A stretch of 64,000 nucleotides of DNA from Pseudomonas protegens CHA0 (GCF_000397205.1 NC_021237.1:1923001-1987000), one strand, 5' to 3'. Numbered from the stretch's first letter, positions 37,610 through 48,079 are shown. The notes: generated by a model from the sequence alone, not told the origin. Program-made: numbers and translations.

Positions 37610-38074
37610 ATGCACCTCACTCGTTTAAGCGCACTGGCGGCGCTGATGATCTTCAGTGGCCTGGCCAGCGCCGAAGTCCGTGTCGAAGGGCCGGTGGAAT
37701 ACGGCGTGTTCGAAGGTCCCAAGGCCGAGCTGCAATCGGGGGAGCGGGTGCTGCGCCGCAGCAACGAGAAGATCCAGCAGACTTCTGTGGTGCCCGCCAG
37801 GCTGGGGACCAAGTTCGGCATGCGTTACCAGTTGCTGGGCAAGGTGGCCGAAGATCAGCCCCTGACTCTTCTTTACCTGACGCCGGGCATCCGTACGCCG
37901 GACGGGGTACGCCATGACAAGTTCGAAATCACTCAGAAACTGGTGCCTAACGCTCCCCAGGATGTGATGGCCTATGAGTTCACCGAAAGCCATGAGGTGG
38001 TCCCGGGCGAGTGGCGTTTCATGGTCTTCCAGGGCGACCGATTGTTGGCAGAACAGCGATTTTCTGTGCGCTGA
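37610..38074 (+). CDS. exported DUF3859-like protein
   Basis: A 154-residue secreted protein with a signal peptide (SALAALMIFSGLASA, cleaved near residue 21) and a beta-rich body, starting RVEGPVEYGVFEGP and ending PGEWRFMVFQGDRLLAEQRFSV. The pattern is like the DUF3859 family, of unknown function. It lies 72 bp after the amidohydrolase and may form a short exported pair with it. Confidence 0.72.
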   Translation: MHLTRLSALAALMIFSGLASAEVRVEGPVEYGVFEGPKAELQSGERVLRRSNEKIQQTSVVPARLGTKFGMRYQLLGKVAEDQPLTLLYLTPGIRTPDGVRHDKFEITQKLVPNAPQDVMAYEFTESHEVVPGEWRFMVFQGDRLLAEQRFSVR

Positions 38075-38173
38075 ATCGTTTTACGCCCAAGTATTGGAGT
38101 GCTAGGGCGTTTTGATATCACGTTTTTGTCTTACGCAATTTTCCAATGGCCCGATACCGTCTAAGAGCACCCT

Positions 38174-38191
38174 GCTGCAAGTTCTTGCAGC
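38174..38191. promoter_or_regulatory. palindrome just upstream of the chemoreceptor gene
   Basis: GCTGCAAG-TT-CTTGCAGC is a perfect 8-bp inverted repeat with a 2-bp centre, ending 22 bp before the start codon and just before the ribosome binding site. It fits a dimeric repressor site or, if transcribed, a hairpin near the ribosome site. Confidence 0.4.
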
Positions 38192-38213
38192 GCTCTAGGA
38201 AGGAGCCAGAGGA

Positions 38214-39839
38214 ATGAGTCTTAGAAGTCTGAACATTGCGTTACGGGCGAGCCTGGGTTTCGGCTTGCTGGCGTTGATGGTGTTTGCCCTGGGGGCATTC
38301 GCCTTGATGCAGATGGGCAATATGCGCCAGCAGTCCGATGAAGTGGAAAGCAATTGGCTGCCCAGCGTGATGTCCGTAGGGGAAATGAACCAGGACCTGC
38401 TGCGCATTCGCGCCCTGACCCTGCGGCTGTTGATCAATCGCGACCCGCAGGCGATCACCCAGAACGAAAACAAGATCAACGAGATCAAGAGTGTCCTGGG
38501 GGTTGCCCAGAGCCGCTACGAATCCTTGATCCTCCTGCCCCAGGAGCGGGTCCTGTTCGATCGTTTCAAGACCATCGAAAAACAGTACCTGCAACGCCAG
38601 GAACGGGTCATGCAGCTCTCCAGCCAGAACCAGCTGGAGGAAGCGGTCAAGGTGGTCAATGGCGAAATGAACCAGCTGGCCGATGAGATGGCCGCGACCC
38701 TGCACGAGCTGGTGGAGCTGAACAAGCAAAGCGCGACCCATGCCACCGATCTGGCCCAGGCGGTGTTCAGCAAGTCGCGGGTATGGGTGATCGGCATGAT
38801 TGCCCTGGCGGCGCTGGTTACCATCGGCCTGGCCCTGTTGTTGACCCGCAGTATCGTCCTGCCTCTGGCGCAGTCGTTGAATGTGGCCGAAGTGGTGGCC
38901 GGCGGCGATCTGACCGGCACTATCACGGTGACCGGCAGGGACGAGCCGGCGCGGCTGCTGCACGCGCTCAAGGCCATGCAGCACAGCCTGCGGGAAACCA
39001 TCCGGCGCATCTCCGATTCATCCAGCCAGCTGGCCTCGGCCTCGGAAGAGCTCAGTTGTGTCACCGAGGATGCGACCCGTGGCCTGCATCAGCAGAGCCT
39101 GGAGATCGAACAGGCGGCCACGGCGGTAAACCAGATGACCGCAGCGGTGGAGGAGGTGGCCAGTAACGCAGTGGCCACGTCCGAGGCCTCGCGGGAGTCC
39201 GACCGCATCGCCCAGCACGGGCGCGAGCAGGTGCACCAGACGGTGCTCTCGATTGAGTCGCTGGCGCAGGACGTGACGGCCAATGCCAGCCAGGTGGAGG
39301 ATCTGGCGCAGAAGGTCTATGGCATCAGCAAGGTACTGGAGGTGATCCGTTCCATTGCCGAGCAGACCAACCTGCTGGCGTTGAACGCGGCCATCGAGGC
39401 GGCACGGGCCGGGGATGCGGGACGCGGGTTCGCAGTGGTGGCCGATGAAGTCCGGGCCCTGGCTCATCGGACCCAGCAGTCGACCCAGGAAATCGAGCAG
39501 ATGATCGGCGGTATCCAGCAGGGCACCGACCAGGCCGTCAGTTCCATGCAGCAGAGCAACAACCGCGCCCATTCGACCCTGGAGGTGGCCAAGGCGGCAG
39601 GACAGGCGCTGGAGGAAATCGCATCGGCCTTCACCCAGATCAATGAGCGCAACATCGTCATTGCCAGCGCCTCGGAGCAGCAGGCGGCAGTGGCGCGGGA
39701 GGTGGACCGCAACCTGATGAACATCCGCGACCTGGCCTTGCAGACCTCCGCCGGGGCCAATCAGACCAGTGCGGCCAGCCAGGAGTTGTCGCGCCTGGCG
39801 GTGGACCTGAACAGCATGGTGGCGCGTTTCTCGGTCTGA
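38214..39839 (+). CDS. methyl-accepting chemotaxis protein, four-helix-bundle type
   Basis: A 541-residue chemoreceptor. Order of parts: TM1 (about 10-33), a periplasmic ligand domain of about 150 residues that is helical and four-helix-bundle-like (36-187), TM2 (about 189-210), HAMP (about 210-265), and the cytoplasmic coiled coil with the kinase-control tip [35 protein letters not shown] (quoted in two parts: [33 protein letters not shown]). No C-terminal CheR-binding pentapeptide is seen. The ATG at 38214 has AGGAAGGAGCC upstream. The ligand is unknown. It sits in the same place as PA1608 relative to fabB, from memory. Confidence 0.92.
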   Translation: MSLRSLNIALRASLGFGLLALMVFALGAFALMQMGNMRQQSDEVESNWLPSVMSVGEMNQDLLRIRALTLRLLINRDPQAITQNENKINEIKSVLGVAQSRYESLILLPQERVLFDRFKTIEKQYLQRQERVMQLSSQNQLEEAVKVVNGEMNQLADEMAATLHELVELNKQSATHATDLAQAVFSKSRVWVIGMIALAALVTIGLALLLTRSIVLPLAQSLNVAEVVAGGDLTGTITVTGRDEPARLLHALKAMQHSLRETIRRISDSSSQLASASEELSCVTEDATRGLHQQSLEIEQAATAVNQMTAAVEEVASNAVATSEASRESDRIAQHGREQVHQTVLSIESLAQDVTANASQVEDLAQKVYGISKVLEVIRSIAEQTNLLALNAAIEAARAGDAGRGFAVVADEVRALAHRTQQSTQEIEQMIGGIQQGTDQAVSSMQQSNNRAHSTLEVAKAAGQALEEIASAFTQINERNIVIASASEQQAAVAREVDRNLMNIRDLALQTSAGANQTSAASQELSRLAVDLNSMVARFSV

Positions 39840-39856
39840 GCCTTCTGGCAGGCGAA

Positions 39857-39885
39857 AAAAAGCCCCGAACCGGTCGGGGCTTTTT
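39857..39885. terminator. bidirectional terminator between the chemoreceptor gene and fabB
   Basis: AAAAAGCCCCGA/TCGGGGCTTTTT, a perfect 12-bp stem with a 5-nt loop and A/T-runs on both sides, between convergent genes. Confidence 0.92.
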
Positions 39886-39906
39886 CATTCGGCGAAGCGG
39901 TGGGGC

Positions 39907-41127
39907 TTACTTGCCCTGCCAGCGCTTCAGGACCAGGGTGGCGTTGGTGCCACCGAAGCCGAAGCTGTTGCTCATCACGGTGTTGATGGTGGCGTCTTCG
40001 CGGGTCTTGGTCAGGATCGGCATATCGGCCACTTCCGGATCCAGCTCGTCGATGTTGGCCGAACCGGCCATGAAGTTGCCTTCCATCATCAGCATGCAGT
40101 AGATCGCTTCGTGAACGCCGGCAGCGCCCAGGGAGTGACCCGACAGGCTCTTGGTGGAGCTGATGGCCGGGGCCTTGTCGCCGAACACTTCACGCACGCC
40201 TTTCATTTCCGCGACGTCGCCGACCGGGGTCGAAGTGCCGTGGGTGTTCAGGTAGTCGATAGGGGTGTCGACGGTGGACATGGCCATTTCCATGCAGCGG
40301 ATTGCACCTTCGCCGCTTGGAGCCACCATGTCGTAGCCATCGGAAGTGGCGCCGTAGCCGACGATTTCCGCGTAGATCTTGGCGCCACGGGCCAGAGCGT
40401 GTTCCAGCTCCTCGACCACCACCATGCCGCCACCGCCGGCGATGACGAAACCGTCACGCTTGGCGTCGTAGGCGCGGGAGGCCTTTTCCGGGGTTTCGTT
40501 GTACTGGGTGGACAGGGCACCCATGGCGTCGAACAGGAACGACTGGGTCCAATGCTCTTCTTCACCGCCACCGGCGAAGACGATGTCCTGCTTGCCCATC
40601 TGGATCTGTTCCATGGCGGTACCGATGCAGTGAGCACTGGTGGCGCAGGCAGAAGCGATGGAGTAGTTCAGGCCCTTGATCTTGAACGGGGTGGCCAGGC
40701 AGGCGGAAACGGTGCTGCTCATGGTCCGCGTAACGCGGTATGGGCCAACGCGCTTGACGCCTTTCTCGCGCAGGATGTCCAGCGCTTCCATCTGGTTCAG
40801 AGTCGAGGCGCCGCCGGAGCCGGCGATCAGGCCGGTGCGCGGGTTGGACACTTGTTCTTCGCTCAGGCCGGAGTCGGCGATGGCGTCTTTCATGGCCAGG
40901 TAGGCGTAAGCCGCCGCGTGGCCGACGAAGCGATAGATCTTGCGGTCGATCAGCTCTTCGAGGTTCAGGTCAATGGAGCCGGAAACCTGGCTACGCAGAC
41001 CCATTTCGGCATATTCCGGGTTGAAGCGGATGCCAGGGCGACTTGCACGCAGGTTAGCGGAGACGGTCTCTTTGTCATTGCCCAGGCACGAAACAATGCC
41101 AAGACCTGTGATAACGACGCGGCGCAT
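39907..41127 (-). CDS. fabB: 3-oxoacyl-ACP synthase I
   Basis: A 406-residue condensing enzyme that elongates unsaturated acyl-ACPs in type II fatty-acid synthesis. The triad is intact: Cys161 in [18 protein letters not shown], His in [12 protein letters not shown], and His in [15 protein letters not shown]. It lies 11 bp downstream of fabA on the minus strand, forming the fabA-fabB operon that makes unsaturated fatty acids in Pseudomonas. Confidence 0.97.
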   Translation of the reverse strand: MRRVVITGLGIVSCLGNDKETVSANLRASRPGIRFNPEYAEMGLRSQVSGSIDLNLEELIDRKIYRFVGHAAAYAYLAMKDAIADSGLSEEQVSNPRTGLIAGSGGASTLNQMEALDILREKGVKRVGPYRVTRTMSSTVSACLATPFKIKGLNYSIASACATSAHCIGTAMEQIQMGKQDIVFAGGGEEEHWTQSFLFDAMGALSTQYNETPEKASRAYDAKRDGFVIAGGGGMVVVEELEHALARGAKIYAEIVGYGATSDGYDMVAPSGEGAIRCMEMAMSTVDTPIDYLNTHGTSTPVGDVAEMKGVREVFGDKAPAISSTKSLSGHSLGAAGVHEAIYCMLMMEGNFMAGSANIDELDPEVADMPILTKTREDATINTVMSNSFGFGGTNATLVLKRWQGK

Positions 41128-41138
41128 GCGGATAACCC

Positions 41139-41654
41139 TTAGAAGTTGTCAGTTGAAGTAAACACGCCGACCCGGAGGCCTTCGGCGGTATAGATTTCGC
41201 GGCCGTCAACGCTGACCGAACCATCGGCGATGGCCATGTTCAGCTTGCCCTTGAGCACGCGCTTGATGTGAATGTTATAGGTGACTTTCTTGGCGGTCGG
41301 CAGGACCTGGCCGAAGAATTTCACTTCCCCCGAACCCAGGGCGCGACCGCGGCCCGGCAAGCCCTGCCAGCCGAGGAAGAAGCCCACCAGTTGCCACATG
41401 GCATCCAGGCCCAGGCAGCCTGGCATCACCGGGTCGCCTTCGAAGTGGCAAGCGAAGAACCACAGGTCTGGAGTGATATCCAGCTCAGCGACCAACTCAC
41501 CTTTACCGTACTTGCCACCCTCTTCGCTGATATGGGTGATGCGATCCACCATCAGCATGTTGGGGGCGGGCAGTTGCGCGTTACCTGGGCCGAACAGCTC
41601 ACCGCGACTGCAGCGCAGCAGGTCTTCCCGAGTAAAGGCGTTTTGTTTGGTCAT
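41139..41654 (-). CDS. fabA: 3-hydroxydecanoyl-ACP dehydratase/isomerase
   Basis: A 171-residue bifunctional enzyme that dehydrates 3-hydroxydecanoyl-ACP and isomerises the product to cis-3-decenoyl-ACP, the branch point for unsaturated lipids. Catalytic His70 and Asp84 are in [20 protein letters not shown], the same numbering as E. coli. The ATG at 41654 has GAGGAG upstream. First gene of fabA-fabB. A palindrome resembling DesT/FabR sites lies about 130 bp upstream. Confidence 0.97.
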   Translation of the reverse strand: MTKQNAFTREDLLRCSRGELFGPGNAQLPAPNMLMVDRITHISEEGGKYGKGELVAELDITPDLWFFACHFEGDPVMPGCLGLDAMWQLVGFFLGWQGLPGRGRALGSGEVKFFGQVLPTAKKVTYNIHIKRVLKGKLNMAIADGSVSVDGREIYTAEGLRVGVFTSTDNF

Positions 41655-41786
41655 GCGAGCTCCTCAATAGTCCCGTGCGGCAGGGTTGGGCAAATCTTCC
41701 CGGCCGATCGAAGCGTTCATGCCTCGAGCCGGCAGCCTACTCATAGACTATTGCGTTGTAGTGAAAGTCACAGCGCAAAGGGCATG

Positions 41787-41806
41787 AATGTACACTTGTG
41801 CACTGA
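41787..41806. promoter_or_regulatory. DesT/FabR-like operator upstream of fabA
   Basis: An imperfect palindrome centred on GTACACTTGTGCAC within AATGTACACTTGTGCACTGA. It resembles the AGTGAAC-N-TTGTTCACT form that I remember for DesT, the TetR-family sensor of acyl-CoA saturation controlling fabAB and desCB in P. aeruginosa. Position about 130-150 bp before the fabA ATG. Assignment is by similarity only. Confidence 0.5.
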
Positions 41807-41902
41807 AATTTTTTTTGAGGGCCTTTTCAGGGCCCCGTCGGGTGCCTAAGACTGCCGCACTTTCGCCCATGACGCCAGTCGTAGCTGTTGGAAAATAGCC
41901 GG

Positions 41903-43804
41903 TTATTGCACCCAACGTTGGAGAATTTGCTGCAGATCCGCGCGCTTGAAAGGCTTGGCCAGGTAGTCGTTCATGCCCGCTGCAAGGCAGGCTTCACGGT
42001 CGCCCTGCAAGGCGTTGGCGGTCAGGGCGATGATCGGTAAATCGGCACAGCCGGGCAGTTGGCGGATCTGCCGGGTGGCCTCATAGCCGTCGACCAGCGG
42101 CAGTCGGCAATCCATCAGAATCGCCTCGAAGATCAGGCTTTCGGCACTGCGGACCGCCTGGGCGCCGTCGGTGACGATGCTCACGGTGAACCCCAGGCTG
42201 CGCAGCATGGCCTGGATCACGGTCTGGTTCACCGGGTTGTCTTCCACCAGCAGCACGTTGCGGCCTTCACCGGAGTGCTGATTGCTGCTCACCCGCGGGG
42301 CCAGTACCGGCAGGCTCTGCTGGAACAGCGCCAGGGGGATTTCCAGGGTGAACACCGAGCCTCGGCCTTCCTCGCTCTGGGCCCGCAGGGTGCCACCCAT
42401 GCGCTCGGCCAGGGTGCGGGCGATGGGCAGGCCCAGGCCGGTGCCGCCATAGCGACGGGAAATCGAACTGTCGGCCTGCTGGAAGGCGTCGAACATCAGC
42501 TCCAGGCTGGCCGGGCTGATGCCGATACCGCTGTCGCGCACTGCGCAGGTGAACCACAACAGTTCGTGATCCAGGGCCTGCCACTGGGGCTCGATGGTGA
42601 TGCTGCCCTGCTCGGTGAATTTCAGGGCGTTGCCGATCAGGTTGACCAGGATCTGCCGGATTCGCGTCGGGTCGCCCTTGACCTGCAGCGACTCCATGCC
42701 CGGCGGCAGCCGCAGTTGCAAGTCCAGGCCGCGTTGCAGGGCGCTGTGCTGGAAGGCCTGGGCCGAGCTGGTGATCAGTTCGGCAAGGTTGAACGGGATG
42801 TGCTCCAGTTCCAGGGCCGAGCGTTCGATGCGGGAGAAGTCGAGGATGTCGTTGATCACCTTCAGCAGGTGTTCGGTGGATTCCGACGCCAGCGCCGCGT
42901 ACTCGCTCTGTTCCTGGGTCATCTGGGTGGTTTCCAGCAGTTGCAGCATGCCCAGTACACCGTTCATCGGTGTGCGCAGCTCGTGGCTCATCATCGCCAG
43001 GAAATCCGACTTGGCCTTGTTCGCCCGTTCCGCCTCTTCCCGGGTCTGGATCAACTGGGACATGGCCTGGTGCTGCTCGCGGCTGGCCAGTTCCAGGCCG
43101 GCGGCGAGGTTGTTGATGTGCCGGGCCAGGTTGCCCAGCTCGCCATCGTCGACGATCGGCAGCGGGGTCTTGAAATCCCCTTCCTGGATTGCCTTCACCG
43201 CATCGCCCATGGCGCGGATCGGCTGTGCCAGGCCGGCCGCCAGGCGCCGGGCCAGGAGGAAGGTGAAGAGCAGGGCGAACAGCGCGAGGATGGCGGCCTT
43301 GAGGAGGATTTCCTGCTGGCGCTGGCTGAAGGCGTCGTTGGACATGCCGACGATCACCCGGCCCAGGTAACCATCGCCCTGGGCGGCCACGCTGGCCGGG
43401 TCGTTCTGCAGAAAGTCGTTGTGCACCTGGATACGCTGCAGGCGTACCGGGGCCTGGAATACCTTGATCTGCTGCGCGTGGTTGTGGCTGGCCGAGGGCT
43501 GTTCCACGTACACCAGGATGTTGTTGGCGCTGTCCTGCACTTCCAGGAAGTGCACATGAGGTGTGGCCAGGGTTGCCTGCAGGAGGCTCTCCAGGCCCTC
43601 GTTGTTGCCGGAGATCACCCCGTACTCGGTGGCTGGCGCCAGTTGATTGGCGATCAGTTGCCCGGTGTGGTTGAGCTCCTGGCGCAAGTCCTGGATACGC
43701 ACGAAGGTAAAGAAGCTGATCAGCAGCAGGGTCAGGAGCAGGGCCGGGCCCAGGCTGATGAGCTGAGTGCGGGTCTGGATATCCCATCGGCGACGCAATG
43801 TCAT
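41903..43804 (-). CDS. hybrid sensor histidine kinase (PA1611-like)
   Basis: A 633-residue hybrid kinase. TM1 about 15-36; a periplasmic sensor of about 130 residues (38-165); TM2 about 168-187; HAMP to about 240; HisKA with His274 in [12 protein letters not shown]; ATPase with [24 protein letters not shown] and [13 protein letters not shown]; and a C-terminal receiver with Asp565 in [13 protein letters not shown] and LAKPF. No Hpt domain, so it needs an external phosphotransfer protein. Its position upstream of fabA matches PA1611, a kinase reported to interact with RetS and to signal through HptB in P. aeruginosa. It overlaps the binding-protein gene by 4 bp (ATGA), which ties it to the periplasmic protein and TonB receptor upstream. 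Confidence 0.92.
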   Translation of the reverse strand: MTLRRRWDIQTRTQLISLGPALLLTLLLISFFTFVRIQDLRQELNHTGQLIANQLAPATEYGVISGNNEGLESLLQATLATPHVHFLEVQDSANNILVYVEQPSASHNHAQQIKVFQAPVRLQRIQVHNDFLQNDPASVAAQGDGYLGRVIVGMSNDAFSQRQQEILLKAAILALFALLFTFLLARRLAAGLAQPIRAMGDAVKAIQEGDFKTPLPIVDDGELGNLARHINNLAAGLELASREQHQAMSQLIQTREEAERANKAKSDFLAMMSHELRTPMNGVLGMLQLLETTQMTQEQSEYAALASESTEHLLKVINDILDFSRIERSALELEHIPFNLAELITSSAQAFQHSALQRGLDLQLRLPPGMESLQVKGDPTRIRQILVNLIGNALKFTEQGSITIEPQWQALDHELLWFTCAVRDSGIGISPASLELMFDAFQQADSSISRRYGGTGLGLPIARTLAERMGGTLRAQSEEGRGSVFTLEIPLALFQQSLPVLAPRVSSNQHSGEGRNVLLVEDNPVNQTVIQAMLRSLGFTVSIVTDGAQAVRSAESLIFEAILMDCRLPLVDGYEATRQIRQLPGCADLPIIALTANALQGDREACLAAGMNDYLAKPFKRADLQQILQRWVQ

Positions 43805-44730
43805 GGGTGCTTCTCTCCTTCACTCAACTGGCGCGCAACGGCCTGCGGGTCGATTTCCTCGATGCCCAGCGAGCGTGCCACCTGTGGGTTGCTCATTACT
43901 TTGAAAGCCGTCGGGTATAGCGCGCGGGGCCAGCGAGCCGGCGGTTGGTCGAGCAGGCTGTCCAGGGTCTGCAGCCAGTCCTGCTGGTCGCTGTAGGTGC
44001 TGGCCAGGCTGCCGGCCCGGACGAAGCCGGCATTGGGGCCGATCAGCGCCTGTTGCCGGGCGTAGCTGCTCAGTAGCAGGTTCTTCACGGTTTTCGGGTT
44101 GTACAGCTTCGGATCATCCAGGCCCAGCAGCACTTCGCTGTTGCGCAGCAGGTTCTGCAGCGGGCGGCTGTCGCTGGTGCTGTCCCAGGGTTCGGCGATG
44201 ATTTCCATGTTCAGGGTTTGCGCGGCCAGGTGCAGTTCCTTGAGCAGGAACCGGCTGTCGGCGCTGTACAGCACCCCCACCCGGCGCACCTGCGGCAGAA
44301 CACTGCGGATCAGGCGTAACTGGCGCTCCAGGGGCGGATCGCTCCACAGCAGGCTCAACCGTGGATGAGGGCTTTGCGCCAGGCGCTGTTGGGCCTGCAG
44401 GCGGCTGATGCGCAGGACCAGGGTCGGCGGGCCCAAGGGATCTTGCAGGCGCCAGTCGAGGCTTTGCGGGTCCAGCAGGATCAGGCGCGTGCTGCCGGGC
44501 AACTGGCCCGGCGGCGGCAGTTGGGCCAGGGGGACGAAGCGCACCTGGTCCCGGGGGCGCTGGGCGGCCAGTTCTTCGGTGAAGGTGCGCACGCTGCTGT
44601 TGTCGTCGCTGGCGGTGAGCAGCACATCGGCCGCCCACAACGGGTTGCCCAGCAGCATGCCCAGTACCAGCAGGCACAGGCACAGGCGACGATGTATGCG
44701 CAGGGCCTTCCAGGGCCGACAGTGGCCCAT
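43801..44730 (-). CDS. periplasmic ABC-type binding protein in a receptor-kinase operon
   Basis: A 309-residue exported protein: a basic N-terminus, then [19 protein letters not shown] as signal peptide (cleavage near residue 33). The body looks like the ABC_sub_bind/periplasmic-binding type: [49 protein letters not shown] and [14 protein letters not shown], ending [16 protein letters not shown]. No permease or ATPase is encoded nearby. It starts 1 bp after the TonB receptor stop and overlaps the kinase start by 4 bp, so the most likely role is to present a ligand to the kinase sensor domain. That role is inference. Confidence 0.82.
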   Translation of the reverse strand: MGHCRPWKALRIHRRLCLCLLVLGMLLGNPLWAADVLLTASDDNSSVRTFTEELAAQRPRDQVRFVPLAQLPPPGQLPGSTRLILLDPQSLDWRLQDPLGPPTLVLRISRLQAQQRLAQSPHPRLSLLWSDPPLERQLRLIRSVLPQVRRVGVLYSADSRFLLKELHLAAQTLNMEIIAEPWDSTSDSRPLQNLLRNSEVLLGLDDPKLYNPKTVKNLLLSSYARQQALIGPNAGFVRAGSLASTYSDQQDWLQTLDSLLDQPPARWPRALYPTAFKVMSNPQVARSLGIEEIDPQAVARQLSEGEKHP

Positions 44731-44731
44731 G

Positions 44732-46858
44732 TCAGAACTCGAGCTCCGCGCTGAAGTAGACCACGTGGCGCGAGTCGTAGAGATTGTCGGCGAAGGTGGT
44801 GGGCTGGTGGTCGAGCCGTTGCTGCAGGGTGCCGGCCAGTTCCAGGCTGGTCTTGCTGCCCAGGGCCAGGCGCTTGGCGATGCGGGTGTCGACCCGTTCG
44901 AATCGGTAGCCGTTGAGGGCGCTGTCGCCATAGTAGAAGAGCGCGCTGGACCAGCCCTGGCCCCAATTGCGCAGCCAGCCGGCGGAGCCGCTGTTGCTGG
45001 CGGTCAGGCGCTGGTCCAGGCGGTTGCTGGCCTGGGCATGGACGTAGGCGTAGGTCAGGCGCAGGCGGTCGGCGCGGCTCAGTTGCCAGTCCAGCTGGCT
45101 CTCGGTACCGGCGAAGCGTGAGGCGTTGCTGTTGCTGGCGATGTACTGGTTGTTGCGCAGCGGCTCGCTGATCATCCCGGTGATTTCGTCATAGAACAGC
45201 TTGATGTCGAGGTTCAGCGCCTGGTCGACGAAGTAACCGTTGTAGCCCAGTTCCCGGGAACGCATGTGCTCCTGGTCGAGGTTGCCGGGGCCACGGGTCT
45301 TGACGAAGTACTGGGCGCTGTTCTGGCCGTAGACCGGGGTGCTCAGGCCGGTGACCCGGTAGCTCCAGTTGACGTTGTTCTCGAACATGTCCGGGGAGCG
45401 GATGGCTTCCGAATACACCGCCCGCAAGCCGTGGCGCGGGTTGATCAGGTAGTTGACCGCGATCCTCGGGGTCAGGGAGTTGCCGGTCAGCTGGGTGTCT
45501 TCGTACATAGCCCCGCCCTGGATCAGCCAATGTTCGCTGGCCCGCCACTCCAGCTGGCCGAACAGGCGCCAGGTGGTGTCGTCGAGGGTGCCGTTGAAGT
45601 AGGTTTCGGAGTCGGCCCGGTCGTAACGATAGTTCATGCCGCTGACCAGCCGCAGGTTGTCGCTGAGGCTCAGGGTGTCCTGCAGCTCCAGGTCGTAGCG
45701 GGTTTCCCGAGAGCTCTGGTCGATGTTGCCGCAGACCGTATTCTTGCCGCCGCCGGTTTTCCATTGGTCGATGACCTGGTTGGCCAATGCCTGTTCCGTC
45801 GGGGTTCCACCGGGCGTCGCGCTTAAATAATCGGGCATGTGGCGCGCCAGGCGCTCGGCGTAGTTCGGGTTGAGTTGCCACAGGCGTGTCAGCTCGGGGC
45901 TGAAGGAAATTGCCGCGTCGCAGGCACGCCAGGTCTGCTGGCGGTCCCAGTGCTGGGCCGAGCCCTGGATATAAAGGCTGTGCTGTGGATTGAGCTCCAG
46001 GTTCCAGCGCAGTGACCCGGCGTAGTCCTTGGCCACCACATCGGAGTTGTTGCCTTGCTGGGTTACCCCGTGGAACACCGGCTGATAGGTATAGGGCCGC
46101 TGGTTGGTGCCTTCCTTGGCATTCAACTGCCAGTCGATGCTCTGCTGTTCATTGAGCATCTGGCTCACGGACAGACTGAAGCGGTTCAAGCGCTTGCTGT
46201 CGCGGTAGTCGGCCCCCAGGCGATTCTTGTCGAAGCCATCATCTTCCTGCCCCGACAGCGACAGGCGCAGGTCGCCGCTTTCCCAGCCGGTACCCTGGCT
46301 GGCGTACCAGTCGCTGATGCCGCGCTGGCCCCGGGTCAGCTTGACCCGCGTGCCATGGCTGTTGGCCGGGGCGCGGGTGATGATGTTGACCACCGCCATC
46401 AGCGCGTTGGCGCCGTAGCTGACGGTATTGGGGCCGCGAAACACCTCGATGCGCTCGATGTCTTCCATGGCCACCGGGATATCGCTCCAGTCCACTGTCG
46501 CCAGGCCGGCGCGATACACCGAACGCCCGTCGATCAGCACTTGCATGCGCCGGGCTTCGCTGGCGTTGGTGCCGTGGTAGTTGACCGTGGCTTGGTTGCC
46601 GCTGATGGCGCCGACCATCATCCCCGGCACCAGGCGCAGCAGTTCGCTGATGTCCCGGGCGCCGCTGGCCTTGATCAACTCGTTGTCGAGCACCGTCATG
46701 CTGCCGGGAACCGCGGCAGGTGACTGTTTCAGGCGGGTGGCGGTGAGGACCTCGGGCAGGGCGGTGCCGTCCAGGAACAGATCGTCGGCCAGTACCGAGT
46801 GGCCGAACAGCATGCCCAGCAGCAGCGACAGACGAAGAGGTGAGGGGCCAGCGGACAC
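44732..46858 (-). CDS. TonB-dependent outer-membrane receptor of the receptor-kinase operon
   Basis: A 708-residue TonB-dependent receptor. The signal peptide is followed by a TonB-box-like segment, ALPEVLTATR (about residues 33-42). The plug domain shows DISELLRLVPGMMVG, MQVLIDGRSVYRAG and IERIEVFRGPNTVSYGANALMAVVNIITR. A 22-strand-type barrel ends in an aromatic residue (FSAELEF). There is no N-terminal signalling domain, so it is not a FecA-type transducer. It starts at GTG 46858 with AAGG upstream. First gene of a tight operon with a periplasmic binding protein and a hybrid kinase. The ligand is unknown; no Fur box was identified. Confidence 0.92.
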   Translation of the reverse strand: MSAGPSPLRLSLLLGMLFGHSVLADDLFLDGTALPEVLTATRLKQSPAAVPGSMTVLDNELIKASGARDISELLRLVPGMMVGAISGNQATVNYHGTNASEARRMQVLIDGRSVYRAGLATVDWSDIPVAMEDIERIEVFRGPNTVSYGANALMAVVNIITRAPANSHGTRVKLTRGQRGISDWYASQGTGWESGDLRLSLSGQEDDGFDKNRLGADYRDSKRLNRFSLSVSQMLNEQQSIDWQLNAKEGTNQRPYTYQPVFHGVTQQGNNSDVVAKDYAGSLRWNLELNPQHSLYIQGSAQHWDRQQTWRACDAAISFSPELTRLWQLNPNYAERLARHMPDYLSATPGGTPTEQALANQVIDQWKTGGGKNTVCGNIDQSSRETRYDLELQDTLSLSDNLRLVSGMNYRYDRADSETYFNGTLDDTTWRLFGQLEWRASEHWLIQGGAMYEDTQLTGNSLTPRIAVNYLINPRHGLRAVYSEAIRSPDMFENNVNWSYRVTGLSTPVYGQNSAQYFVKTRGPGNLDQEHMRSRELGYNGYFVDQALNLDIKLFYDEITGMISEPLRNNQYIASNSNASRFAGTESQLDWQLSRADRLRLTYAYVHAQASNRLDQRLTASNSGSAGWLRNWGQGWSSALFYYGDSALNGYRFERVDTRIAKRLALGSKTSLELAGTLQQRLDHQPTTFADNLYDSRHVVYFSAELEF

Positions 46859-47010
46859 GACACAGCCTTGAATCTTGATGGAAGGCGCGCATGTTAACCG
46901 AGATAGTCGAGTTTTCCAGTCGATAAGCCCGACATTCCCCGAATGACTCCACGTGTTCCCGACAGGTTGCCTGAATGGCCCCTGGGGCTGGTGGTGAGAA
47001 AACCGCCCCG

Positions 47011-47016
47011 TATAAT
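47011..47016 (+). promoter_or_regulatory. -10 element of the gpsA promoter
   Basis: A perfect TATAAT hexamer 38 bp before the gpsA ATG. No good -35 is found 16-18 bp upstream, so an activator or an extended contact may compensate. The region 46859-47053 is the divergent spacer with the TonB receptor gene. Confidence 0.55.
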
Positions 47017-47053
47017 GCCGCCATCGCCACTGCTATGGATTAACGGATTGCAT

Positions 47054-48079
47054 ATGACACAACAGCGCCCTATTGCGGTCCTGGGAGGCGGAAGTTTTGG
47101 TACCGCCGTGGCCAATCTGCTGGCCGAGAACGGTCATCGGGTGCGGCAGTGGATGCGCGACCCCGAGCAGGCCGAGGCCATTCGGGTCAACCGCGAGAAT
47201 CCGCGCTATCTCAAGGGCATCAAGATTCATCCGGCGGTGGAGCCGGTCACCGACCTGCTGGCCACCCTCAATGACAGTGACCTGTGCTTTGTCGCCTTGC
47301 CCTCCAGCGCCCTGCGCTCGGTGCTGGCGCCCCACGCCGAGCTGCTCCGCGGCAAGCTGCTGGTCAGCCTGACCAAGGGCATCGAGGCCCAGACCTTCAA
47401 GCTGATGAGCGAGATCCTCCAGGACATCGCCCCGCAAGCGCGCATCGGCGTACTTTCCGGCCCCAACCTGGCTCGGGAAGTGGCCGAGCACGCCCTGACC
47501 GCCACCGTGGTCGCCAGTGAAGACGAAGAGCTCTGTCAGCGGGTCCAGGCCGCGCTGCACGGCCGCACCTTCCGTGTGTATGCCAGTGCCGACCGCTTCG
47601 GTGTGGAACTGGGCGGGGCGCTGAAGAACGTCTACGCGATCATCGCCGGCATGGCGGTGGCCCTGGGCATGGGGGAAAACACCAAGAGCATGCTGATTAC
47701 CCGGGCGCTGGCGGAAATGACCCGCTTTGCCGTGAGCCAGGGCGCCAACCCCATGACCTTCCTCGGCCTGGCCGGGGTCGGCGACCTGATCGTCACCTGT
47801 TCCTCGCCCAAGAGCCGCAACTACCAGGTGGGCTTTGCCCTGGGCCAGGGCCTGAGCCTGGAAGAGGCGGTGACCCGCCTGGGTGAGGTGGCGGAGGGCG
47901 TCAACACCCTCAAGGTGCTCAAGGTCAAGGCTCAGGAGCTGGGGGTCTACATGCCGCTGGTGGCCGGCCTGCACGCGATCCTGTTCGAAGGGCGTACGCT
48001 GAACCAGGTAATCGAGCTCTTGATGCGCGGCGAGCCGAAAACCGACGTCGACTTTATCTCCACCAGCGGATTCAACTGA
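47054..48079 (+). CDS. gpsA: glycerol-3-phosphate dehydrogenase, NAD(P)+
   Basis: A 341-residue enzyme that reduces dihydroxyacetone phosphate to sn-glycerol-3-phosphate for phospholipid synthesis. Motifs: NAD(P) loop [42 protein letters not shown]; and the catalytic Lys in [20 protein letters not shown] 47054 begins [13 protein letters not shown]. First gene of gpsA-DUF4389-sixA, with gaps of 18 bp and a 4-bp overlap. Confidence 0.96.
   Translation: MTQQRPIAVLGGGSFGTAVANLLAENGHRVRQWMRDPEQAEAIRVNRENPRYLKGIKIHPAVEPVTDLLATLNDSDLCFVALPSSALRSVLAPHAELLRGKLLVSLTKGIEAQTFKLMSEILQDIAPQARIGVLSGPNLAREVAEHALTATVVASEDEELCQRVQAALHGRTFRVYASADRFGVELGGALKNVYAIIAGMAVALGMGENTKSMLITRALAEMTRFAVSQGANPMTFLGLAGVGDLIVTCSSPKSRNYQVGFALGQGLSLEEAVTRLGEVAEGVNTLKVLKVKAQELGVYMPLVAGLHAILFEGRTLNQVIELLMRGEPKTDVDFISTSGFN

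Noticed and set aside
38131..38157. Possible FliA promoter (CCCGATAC) before the chemoreceptor gene
   Set aside because: The -10 resembles GCCGATAA only in part, and no TAAAG-like -35 is at the correct distance.
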